DNA from: Branchiostoma floridae
Lineage: Eukaryota > Chordata > Leptocardii > Amphioxiformes > Branchiostomatidae
Direction: 5' to 3'
Assembly (NCBI RefSeq): GCF_000003815.2
Contig: NC_049980.1
Location: 33,043,882-33,107,881, forward strand
Length of the DNA: 64,000 bases
Below, piece by piece: positions 1 through 12,100 of the stretch. Each line of letters opens with the position of its first letter. Positions within the stretch are counted from its first letter, which is position 1. The notes below the pieces were generated by a model. The model was not told the DNA's origin. It saw only the letters and a program-made list of their open reading frames with translations, and did not search any database. The translations under genes and the position numbers were made by a program.

Positions 1-44
1 TCCAGGGACAAAGAGGACACAATAATTAAGTAAGTACAACATAC

Positions 45-110
45 CTCGGGTTTTTGTGTTGCCCAGGCCATGATTTCTTCATCCATGTTCAGTTTCCACG
101 CTATGTTATC
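45..110 (-). CDS. HERC1: HERC1 exon w58 (just before RLD2)
   Basis: 22 codons, phase 0/0: DNIAWKLNMDEEIMAWATQK then PE. This is the HERC1 sequence immediately before the second RCC1-like domain, which must continue off the left edge together with HECT. Confidence 0.93.
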
Positions 111-3100
111 CTGGGATAAAAACAAATAGAATTGAGAAATGAAATAGAATTGAGAAATGAAATTTTAACAATGGATTCTGCATGTGATGTTAGGGGTTAA
201 GTTTGCAATCAAGCAAAGGTAGACATCCTGACTTGAAGTCTGTAAATTTAAAAAACATTTGCTTAAAAGACAGTCAGAACTTTTCAACACTGACAGAGGT
301 GGATGGAGAGCAGCAATCAGACCCAAACGACTTCTCACAATGTCCAACCCTTGCAAGACAGGGAACAATGGGAAACAACGCTAAACCGGATAGTGAGTGA
401 GTGAGTTATATCTGATGGTAGACCACCCTAACACATTTTTAGCATCCTGATTAGTCTCTGAAGGCAGAGGTATCCATCTGGACCTCTACAGGTAAAATCA
501 GTAATTCTGCCAGATTGCAATCTCTATCTTACCCGAACATACATATCAATATCAATATGTTTCAACACTCTAGCTGACAAAAGGTGATTCAGGGGTGTCC
601 CTGTAGCCCAACAAAACAAGAAACCAGGAAAAACATGATTCTGAGCACTGAGTAAAAAAACCTACCGTTGGCTGCATGGGTTCATCCTTACTGATGGTTT
701 CAATGTCGGGGACCACAAAGGATGATGGGAATGCACACCTCTTGCTCAGCGTTTCCGCTGACTTCAGCGCTGATGAAAATGACGCCAGCCATGTCCACTC
801 TGGAACATTCCTGGAACATAACATAACATTACATTACATAAAACTCATCCATTCAGTAACAACCTTCAGTTGCATTGAGAATTTATCATTCTGATAACAT
901 GCTGTAAAATCAATTTAAGTTCGCTGGGATTTACTTTCGCGGTAGTGGAAAAATGGAGAGTTTGCGGTGGTTTTAAATTCGCGGTAGCGCCATAGACTTT
1001 AATCACACACAGTAATGGAAAAATGTTCGCGGTGGTTTCAAGTTTGCGGTGAAGTGGCCACTGTGAAAACTGCGAACATAAAACTACCGCGAACATTTCT
1101 GCATTTACAGTATCTGAGGCACAGAATGTTGTTCTTACATGTGCAATGACCAGATACATATAGAAAACAACAATAAGTATTCTGTACCGCCCAAGGTACA
1201 TTGTATGTCACGACCGCGGTTAGGATTGCTTGACGGCACACGAAGACTGGAGAGTAAATACTAGTTGTAAGGACTTTCATGTAGTTGTATGTTTGTACTT
1301 TTTTATAACCAGGAAGAGTAGATGAGTGCAAATGCTGTGTGTCAGCTAATGGGCTAGTGAAGTATCCAAAGATGTAGAGTACCTGCATCCTTCCTCCACA
1401 CTGGACCGGAGGTGGGGGGGACACGGAGAGGTGCAGAGTACCTTCTCCAGCTGCAGTCCGATCGCCATGGCAGCGAAGTTCTGTAGGAAGGTGCTGTGAA
1501 CCAGCTGGTCTCCGCACACCACATGGGCCTGGAACATAACACAATGCACACTCTCAGTTCAGTTCAGTTCATCCTCTGAGAGGTGACACCACCGTCTCCA
1601 TCGAACAGAGCTCGCTGGCCTGTGAACCCGTGTCCTCGAGCAGTAGCTTCCTGAGTGTGGCCGAAGGGCGGCCACGCCTGCGCGGCTCTCCTGGTTCCCA
1701 AAGCAGGACCTCTCCTGCCATTTCCTCATGGCGCACCACGTGCCCTGCCAAACGCAATCTTCGACTGCGGACAACTGCCGATATTCTAGGCAACTTTTAT
1801 AATGCAAAAATTGGTAAATACATAGGATATTTCCGAAAATAATTTCGTCAGGCTGGTAGAACGAAGCATATTGGAGTTTTTCTTTTCACAACTAGTTAAG
1901 TCTGATCTGGTTAAGTTTTGACGTCTATCAAACATCTTCCCAACAGTTTCTGAAGATGTCTGATAGACCTAAAAATGTAAGCAGGTCTGACTTGACTAGA
2001 TGTGAGAGAGAAAACTTCAACATCCTACATAAGTATTGCTTTTCTATTAGATAGATCATAGATGTAAGAATTCTTGGGTGCGAGCCACAGACTTGAACGA
2101 TCAAATTGAATTTACACCCAATACACATTGACAACGGGTTGATTCTTGAAAGCAAAAGCAATTGTGCAAAAATATTGACAGGCAAGTAACATCTTGAAAA
2201 TCTCACCTTTTCATATGAGTACTGCTCCTGAAGGATTCTGGGTAGCCTCCCCAGCAGTGCCTTCATGCAGGGAGCCTGGTGCAGTCCCACAATGCCCTGG
2301 GACCGGAGCGCCATCCGTGCGGCCGCCAGCGACGTGTGGTGGCTGAACCAGTCCGGGCTGTAGTACATCAGGGACACATCCTGCAGGAGGGGACGTTTGT
2401 GTTACAGAAGTAAGTCTTGTCTCTTGTCTAGTGTTACCCCCAAATAGCCCCGCAAGGGGCGTGGGGGGGGGGTCAATTGAGGTCCTGGGTTAGGGCGGGC
2501 AGGTGGGAGCACTTAACTAACGTTATGGGCAGATGTCAGAGTTGAGACTTTTTGGGTGGGAAGGAACAGGTAGGGTCTAAGCCTTCCAATTTTGGTCAAA
2601 TTTGCTCAGTTTAGCAGTTTAGTTGGCGTGCGGAAGGAGTTTGGTTGTTGGGTCATATGGGTGGTATCAGGAGAAAACTGAGGTTTCTTTCATAGAGCGA
2701 GGGTTCCTCAGAGCCTGAGCCAGTCAACACTCTGTTTTCTTTTTAAATGAATGGTTTTACAGATTACCCTTGTGACTGTCTTGTGGAGAAAACTTTTTAA
2801 GATTGAAATTAGGGTAAGTACACCTGTCCCTGGTGCTGAACACCCATCACTAACAAATACAGGCCTACAGTAACATTACCATCCCTGTCCCTGGTGCTGA
2901 ACACTCATCACTCACAAATACAGGCCTACAGTAACATTACCATCCCTGTCCCTGGTGCTGAACACTCATCACTCACAAATACAGGCCCACATTAACATTA
3001 CCATCCCTGTCCCTGGTGCTGAACACTCATCACTCACAAAAAACAGGCCCACGGTAACATTACCATCCCTGTTCCTGGTGCTGAACACTCATCACTCACA

Positions 3101-6100
3101 AATACAGGCCCACATTAACATTACCATCCCTGTCCCTGGTGCTGAACACTCATCACTCACAAAAAACAGGCCCACGGTAACATTACCATCCCTGTCCCTG
3201 GTGCTGAACACGCATCACTCACAAATACAGGCCTACAGTAACATTACCATCCCTGTCCCTGGTGCTGAACACTCCTCACTCACAAATACAGGCCTACAGT
3301 AACATTACCATCCCTGTCCCTGGTGCTGAACAGTGTTTACTAACAAATACAGGCCTACAGTAACATAACCATCCCTGTCCCTGGTGCTGAACACTCATCA
3401 CTCACAAATACAGGCCTACAGTAACATTACCATCCCTGTCCCTGGTGTTGAACAGGCATCACTCACAAATACAGGCCTAAAGTAACATTACCATCCCTGT
3501 CCCTGGTGCTGAACACTCCTCACTCACAAATACAGGCCTACAGTAACATTACCATCCCTGTCCCTGGTGCTGAACACTCATCACTCACAAATACAGGCCT
3601 ACAGTAACATAACCATCCCTGTCCCTGGTGCTGAATACTCATAACCCATTCACTAAGATAACCATCCCTGCTGAACACTCATCACTCACAAATACAGGCC
3701 CACAGTAACATTACCATCCCTGCCCCTGGTGCTGAACACTCATCACTCACAAATACAGGCTCACAGTAACATTACCATCCCTGTCCCTGGTGCTGAACAC
3801 TCATCGCTCACAAATACAGGCCTACAGTAACATTACCATCCCTGTCCCTGGTGCTGAACAGTGCACACTCAAAAATACAGGCCTACAGTAACATTAACAT
3901 TCCTGTCCCTGGTGCTGAAAACTCATCATTCACAAAGGCAGGCATAGAGTAGTGCTGAATGGTGTTCACTCACAAACACAGGCCTACATTAACATTGACA
4001 TTCCTTTCCCTGGTGCTGAAAAATCATCAGTAACAAATACAGGCCTACGGTAACCAGCCTAATGAGGTTAAGAATGTAATAATGTAGAAGAATACCTTCG
4101 ACTTGTTGAAGGCAGCCACGAGAGCCTGCTCCCCTGCCCACACCAGGCCCTGTGTGGTACCCTGCCCCATCAGGGTCTGAGTGACTGCTCCATCCTATGA
4201 GAAATTAAACATGATTCAAGATTCAAATGGCGTTTATTGGAAAATCGCAGGGTCTTGCACTGAATTACATCCAATTTACACAAGTTAAAATAATCACATC
4301 TAACAATATTGCACCTATCTCATATGGTGTTACAAGTTCTGATTACAATAAATTACACGTTTATATAAAATGTTACCACATGGAAAAGTGTTAACTAGCG
4401 TTAGATCCTGTAAGCAGGTAGACTCATTCTCACCTGGAGTGACCACAGGTTAACCACACCCCTGGAGCAGCCCGTGGCCAGCGCCATGCCGTGGGAGTGG
4501 AAAGCCAGGTGCTGGATGGACGTCTGGTGACCCTTCAGCACCAAAACCTCTTCCACTGGACCCTGTGTGGCCTCGTCTGCTATCGTCTCCTACATCAACA
4601 ACCATGGTGCAGTTAGTTCATAGAGTGTGTGTGTCAACTGTAAGTGCTAACTAGCATTAGATCTTGTAAGTAGCTAGACGCTGTGTGGCCTCGTCTGCTA
4701 TCATCTCCTACATCAACAATCATGGTGCAGTTAGTTCAGGTGCAGGGTATGTAAACAATGATACAAGTTATGTAAACAATGATACAAGTTTGTGTACAGA
4801 GCTGGGGTTGCTGACTGGTGTGCAAGCATGTGCAAGTTTGTCTAACCCTTGCAAGACACGGAATAACAGACAATAAATCAGATGATGAATCGTTAAGACT
4901 CTGTTAAATACTCTGTTCACACTACTGCAGCTGGATACTACTCCTACTACACGTTTATGAAGGCTAGACATCCAGGTAAACAATATTCAAATACAATAAT
5001 ATTCAATCTCTACAACCGGATATAAAACATAGATTTACTTCCGGACGTTTCGAGTGACATCCATCACTCTTCTTCAGCATCACTACTACAATTACGAACC
5101 TGGTGAGATGTGGAGGCTGTGTCTGCCCTGTTCTCCCGGGTCTCAGCCTGCTGTTCCGTCCTGCGGGGAGATGCAAACGGTACGGAGACGGTAGAGCCGG
5201 GCTGGGGGAGCGTCCACACATGGACACTGCCGTCAGTACAGCCACTGTGGATGGAGGGGGAGAATATTTAAATATATGCAATCGTCTTGAGATCCAAATG
5301 ATACAACTACTAAACTTCACACATGGACACTGCCGTCACTGCAGCCATTGCAGATGGAAGGATCCAAATGATTTAACAGAACAAACTATGACACACGAAA
5401 TGCACACACTTGGACACTGCCGTCAGTACAACCTCTGCAGATGGAGAAGGAGAACATTTAAAGGAAAGCATCAGAAGATCTGAAATTCTTTATTTTCCAG
5501 TTGTAGTTCACTCATTAAAAAGTTAATCTATTTCAATTTTTACATTAATCTACCAAATATAACCCTGTAGACACATTTGAACTTTGCAACTGTCTTCAGA
5601 TCCAAATGAGAAAACAGAATGAACAAAAAAAGGTGAAATGCACATGGATGCTACCATCACTGCAGCAGAGGAGAGGGAGAACATGTTTTTGTATGCTGCA
5701 GTCTTAGGATCCAAATGATATTATTACTGAACAAAAGAAATGACTTTTCCATGATTTGTTTTAGAGCAAGGGGAACTTTATCAAAAGTTCTCACTGTTCT
5801 GAAAGGTATAGTATGACATCAATGATTTGGTAGTTATTCAGTTCTTGTAAATGTGTTACTACCCAGTTGATGCGAGGCTTTATTTATTCATTCATGTTTT
5901 CTTTTATTATTAACTAAGCCTTCATTACCTGTGCCTGGATAATCTGTACCTTTGTTCATATATGTTTACTGAATAAAGTGCTAGGAAATTGAAAAAAAAG
6001 GAACTTACGTGGCAAGCATGAGGCGAGGTTCGTCCCCTTTCCCCAGTAGTGGGCACCAGTCCATGGCAGCTACAGGTGAGGCGTGCGGGATGATGTACAC

Positions 6101-9100
6101 TAGGGTCCACGTGTCGCAGTTACACCCCCACAGCTTCAGGCACACGTCTTCAGCTAGCGTCGCAAGCAGGTGGCCTGTAGGGTCCCAGGTCAGGCCTGAG
6201 ATGGAGGTCTGCAGAGGAAATAGGTTTGTTTTAACATCAATTCTATGTTTTTCTCTTTTACAACTTTTACTTGTACCAAAAATCATTGCAATCCCAAGAT
6301 TGGTTCTGGAGATATAACGCCCCTTCCACACACACCCATGCTACCTGCATTTTATGCAGGTAAATACTCAACATTAGAAGAAAAGTATGTCAATGCTGAC
6401 CTCATGTGCCTCGATAGTCTTGATGGCGTCCTGATCATAGGGGTCCTTAACACACATCCGCACCTTGCCGTCGGAGTAGCCGATAGCGAACTTGCCGTGC
6501 TCGTCATACCAGGCAATGGCACACACAGGCACTGGAAAATAATAAATAAACAAAATGCAACATTAGAAGATAGTGGCTATGGCCGTAGCGCTTTGATACA
6601 CCTGTTCCCTTGATCTCGGAAGGGCAGTCGAGTCAACTTACTTAGATGGGAGACTACCAAGGAAAAATGGTGTCTAGTAAATACTTCTTTCTTGTGCTTC
6701 ACTTGTCCTGTGTTTGTGGGTACTACCTACCTACCTAGTCCCTTCACCTCCAGGTCGTTGGGGGGACAAGGTACCCAAGAAGATGGAGAGTAGCCACAAC
6801 TCAACATACAATAAAACAAACAAACAAACAAACAAACCTTCCTTCCTGTAGCAGTGCTCGAGTTCCTCCCTGTTGAAAGTTGAGCTGTCCAGAACCTCCA
6901 CGAGATACAATAAAACAAACAAACAAACAAACAAACCTTCCTTCCTGTAGCAGTGCTCAAGCTCCACCCTGTTGAAAGTCGAGCTGTCCAGGACCTCCAC
7001 GAGATACAATACAACAAACAAACAAACAAACAAACCTTCTTTCCTGTAGCAGTGTTCCAGTTCCACCCTGTTGAAAGTTGAGCTGTCCAGGACCTCCACG
7101 AGCGCGAGAGAGCCGTCCAGGCGACCAATCAGGAGCATGTCGGTGCCCGAGATGCCGCGCCCGTCCAGGAGCCCCTTGTTCTGCGGCCACGTGATCGCCG
7201 TGACCCAGCAGGGCTGGAGGTCAAGGTGGCCGCGGCCGCCTGGAAATGGGAAGAAAACTTATCTTAATGATACATCAAACTATTTTATACAACAAAGTTT
7301 GCTACTTGGGGAGCTTTCGGAAACATTCTGCCTATTTTTCAACCTAGCAGATCTCGCCTTGGATTTCTTTTTATCATGTGACTGACAATATTAGATAGAT
7401 TATCATGTGACAAGACAGACACAGTTATAAACAAGTTTGATATAGTGATGCTCCCTGTCCCTGTTCAAAGTGCTGCATTGTCTACTCCCCCACACCAAGC
7501 ACTGTGACTGTAAATGAAAAACTTGAAATGAGCACAATAACTGAGTACCTAACACCAAGGAGGTTAAAAAAAAGGAGCCTGTCTTTAACCAGATGTTGGG
7601 TAGACAACTGTGAGATTTTTAGCGGACAGAGAACTATCAGATTGTTATCGTAATCATGTTACGATTTTCTACTCAACATTCATGTAGGTAAAATCAACGA
7701 CCTATGTAAATATAAAAAACAATGAAGACCACTCAACTGACCTGCCACAGACCATATGTTGACCATGTTCTCCATGGTAGCGGCCAGCAGTCGGCCGTTA
7801 GCGTTCCAGCACACGTGGGACAGCTGACTGCCCATCAGGTCGTCGGCCGAGCTCGGGTCCTCCTCAGACTTGTTGAAGACGCAAGTCTGCTGTAGGATGT
7901 GCTGGGAGCGCGACGACACGTTCCAGACGCGGACAGTCCCGTCGCAACCGCTCGTGGCTAGAAGGCTCTTTCTGTTAGTTTGGAGAAAGAGAGAGAGAGA
8001 TGTTTTATTGAATCAAAAACTCTTTTGCAGCACAAATCCCAATACTGTTTTAATTTGTCTGTCTGCAACGCTTTTTATGAACTGTGTTATTGCTTCTATT
8101 TTAACCACTTTGATGTTAACGGTTTGTAATGACAAGTCGCAATTCAGCCGTATGGCTGCAATGTCATTGTCAGTTAGTTGAATTTCGAAATAGACCAGTC
8201 ATATAAATAGCTGAATTGTAGTCTCTTACAATGGGTGAAAGGTGATTTTAACACTTTAAAAGTATCGGGATAAAATGTCATAATCATTGACGGAGTAAAA
8301 ATACAGGCAAGTGCAAGAATCCTTTCAGTTTATCTTCGGCCCTTCCTTATCTATGATCACTACTGTTTAGAATACATGTTTTTAAGCCTCAATTTCAAAA
8401 TCGTCTTTCAGAAATAAAAAAAAACATGAGAACAATGTGTAGAACAATGTCATCATGCTGTCCCCAGACTGATCAGCTATGGGACTGATGGATGGATGGC
8501 TTAAGCTAACCTGGAGTTCCAGACACAGGACACGACCTGGCGGAGGGCTGGGACCGAGGGTGATGCGGAATACACCGTGCTATATTTTATTTATGTCATA
8601 CCCACCTAAGAAAACCCACGTTTTGATGCGAAATGCGCCAGAAGTTGAACAAATTTGGTGCCCTCGAACAAAAAGTGTTGCAACAGCAACGTTCCAACGT
8701 CCGAATCAGGTATTCGAATTGCCAACTGTGCCACACTCGCCCGAGGCAACATTCTTCAGATGTTGGGTAGTACAATGTAACTGTTACATATTCTGAACAG
8801 AGTGCCTCCAGAAAAGGCAAGTTATGGACATACTGTGGTCATGATATTTGAGTGGTAGATAGTTCTTGAGACATGATCTTGCAATAAAGTCATGTATTAT
8901 TCCAAAACTAACCTTGCATTCCAGACACAGGACACGACCCTGTTCTGGTGCGCCTCCAGCTTGTTGGTGGCACATTTGGGCAGGTCTCCGGCCAGGTCCG
9001 CAGCAGTCTCTGGCACACACCTGCATTGCACATACAGGACAGTACATGTACATTTTGTATTCATGTACGGGCTTTTCATTGACAACATAACAATCATAAT

Positions 9101-12100
9101 TTGACTTCCTCTGCAACCATGTTGGGTGATTTGATCAAGCAATGGCACCTCCGTGTGTTTTACAGTCGTACACCTCACCTCACCTCACCGGTCCACAGTC
9201 GTACGCAGTAACCAACATACCACAGATGACATAAAATGAAAAGTCAGTATATGATGAATGTCATCTATCACCTAGTCTAACTAACTGGGGCACCACAGAA
9301 GACCTGATAACCAGTTTTCTCCACTCTTCTTGCCATGGTTTTATTTTTTTATTTTATGTTCATCTTAATGTTTTACTTCATGTCAGTCCATTCCCTGATA
9401 TTATCCTCCCATCCTTACTCCCTGGACAGTTCCTTGCGTGATATGTCGATAAAGATTAGACATCCATGTAATAAGATTCCAAAAAGCAATTACTGACAAG
9501 CAACTGGATACGATTTTGGAAACAGTCAGACGTTTCAACTGGAATCCACCAGGTTTTGTCAGTAACACTGAAGTGATCTGGAAGAAACTGGTCTTTTATA
9601 CTCTAACTATGAATGAAGACAATTTTAGATGTCCAATAAGAAACGTTGTATTGTAAGACAATTTTAGGCTGAAGACAATTTGGATTCAGCCTGCTTGCTA
9701 GAGTAATTGCTTTTTGGCATATCCTTGCATGGTAGTTTTGGCTGGCCATGGTTAGGAGGTCTCTGTATGGCCTTACATTTGTACTGCGTGTACATTGTAT
9801 ACAAAGCTGCATCTGCTGGAGCCACCTCACACGTTGCATACAGTTGCCCCTGTGAGACTTAGTGCTCCAATAGACGAGAGGGTGGAGAAGGAATTGCACA
9901 CCCCTCCTTCACCATAAAAAGTCATGTGCAGGTCAGGCAAACAGGCAAATGTCTGTCTGCCTCCTCGTCTGTCAGATCGACAGGAGAAAAAAAAATCAAA
10001 AAAATCGTATATTAGCACCCACCTTCCCTCCTGGCTCTGTGCTGCCAGGCTCCTCAGTAGCTGCTGTGCCGCCCACTGCCGGTGTTGGGAGGACAGCCGT
10101 GTGGACAGGCAGCAGGCAGCGAGCGCGTTGGCCAGGTGCAGGGGGCCTAGTCTGGGCGGGTGCATCGGGCTGGGGGGGCCGGACGAGGAGGCTGTGTCCT
10201 GGGCCTTACTGGTGTCTTGCTCTGCAATAGAACATAACAATGCACATTGTATGCATTTGTTTGGTCCGTTGTCTATTCAAGAAAAAACTCAAATTGGCCT
10301 GCTGGCTGATTTTTCGTTGGGGTCATGAGGGAACCCGTCTCCTGGGCCTTATGATTTCATGATACACTTCCAAGGGACTGCCCATAACTGGTAAAACAGA
10401 ATACAATCTTAAGAGGCCATAAGCTATACAAATGAAATAACATTCAATTTCTTTTAATCTATGGCATGTATTTGCTCCTTTTACAGCTGCTTTGTACGAT
10501 TAAAGGCATGATGGAAAACTTTCATTTTATTTTTGGAAACAGACGAAAATTGATACACGCGCGGATGTCATCCATAATCAAATCAACATGGACTTAACAG
10601 CAAATCAAAGTGGCAAGACACACAAAACTAAATCTTCTAACCAATTCATTTAACCTTTAACACACTGAAATAACCATTTGGCTACACAATCAATGGCTAT
10701 GGTTATGGAGTTGGGCAGAGGATTTCACAAATCCAGAAGATTTAAAAATCTAAAACAGTTCATTCTTGCAATATTTGCCAAACTGGTAGTTACCTTTCAG
10801 GTCTTTCATCATGTCATTCATCTCATCGTAGGAATCCGAGGTGGAGAATAGCTGTCCGGAGGAGCCTTGCCTGGTGCCTGCCAGCAGGGACACCAGGGAT
10901 TGGGTCACAGAGAAGCTGGGAGAGGACAGGGCCTTGTGGTCGGAGCTGGACGGGTCCTGGTCTCGCCGGGAGGTCCTCTTTCGGGGGTCCTCGATGGTGG
11001 AGAGGTTAACACCGGTGGCAGCAGACATCAGTTCCTAACAAGGGATTGAACATGGATTTTTCACAACAATCATACACACTTTTGAGATATACGTTCAGAC
11101 TGAATTAGCAAAATATGGAACTTTATGGACAAATGTTATTTGTATCAATGGTTTATATGGGCTTTGTTTTACATAACTCTGAAGATATTAACCTGAGGCT
11201 AGGTAGAAAAACCCTCACTTCTGGTTCATTGCCAAGAACAACCAGCACAAAATGCTATAAAAGATTAATCATTAACTGTCTGTTGTTGATTCAGACCCTT
11301 GTAGTGTCTAGTGGTACATAGGTCAGCAGATTTCTTTGCTGTGTCAGTCTTGAGACAGCGTTTTTACCTGGCAGGACCTTTACGTTTGTCCAAAAGACAG
11401 GGGCAGCCCCAACTGAGATGCCCTTTCCGGGATTGAGCCAAGTCTCAAGGTTACTAATTGAACTCAACCGCAAGGCTGCTACAAGTTGAACTACAAGGAC
11501 ATCCGTAATCAACTATTATAATAATGAAAGTATGATAATTTAAACAGTTTGTGACCCGAACAATCAACCATGTACAAGTGACTTACCTGTGTGCACAGTT
11601 GTACCAGCATTCTGGAGGCGCCGGCGCTGTTGGCAGCCAGAGAGCCAATAGCAGCACTCAGGTACGTCAGACTGGTGGTCATTCCACTGGGCGTGGCCGT
11701 CGCGTTGCCATGGTCACTAGCATCGTCCGTTCCCATGACGAACTCCGCCCTCCCAGCGGCTGTCAGGCACATCAGGCGGACAAGCAGGCGGATGTCGGCC
11801 AAACCGAGAGCCTCCAGTCCTGCTGCCAGACTACAGGCCGATCCACTGCAGAACATGGACATTCGGAAAACAAGTTAGCATGAAAGCTCTGTTTATGTGT
11901 ACAGACTTTCAAACATTCATCTTTCTTGACAGTGGACATAAATTTGCCTACTGCTAAGAGAAATAGTGCTGAGGAATACAGTTAAAATCTTTAGCTTTCA
12001 ACAATCTGTGTTGGCATAATCCATATTGAAGTTTTTAACTGTCATTCAACACAAGAATTTTCTCACCTCGAATTTTCAGGAAAACTGGTGTTAATTTCGT

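Noticed and set aside
1442-1528. Shorter version of exon w56 with donor at 1442
   Set aside because: It breaks the phase with w57 and removes a conserved stretch; the donor at 1383 restores both.
2955-3302. Plus-strand open frame of 115 codons
   Set aside because: It is four to five units of the 60-bp minisatellite translated; repeats of MLNTHHSQIQAHINI type, no independent protein.
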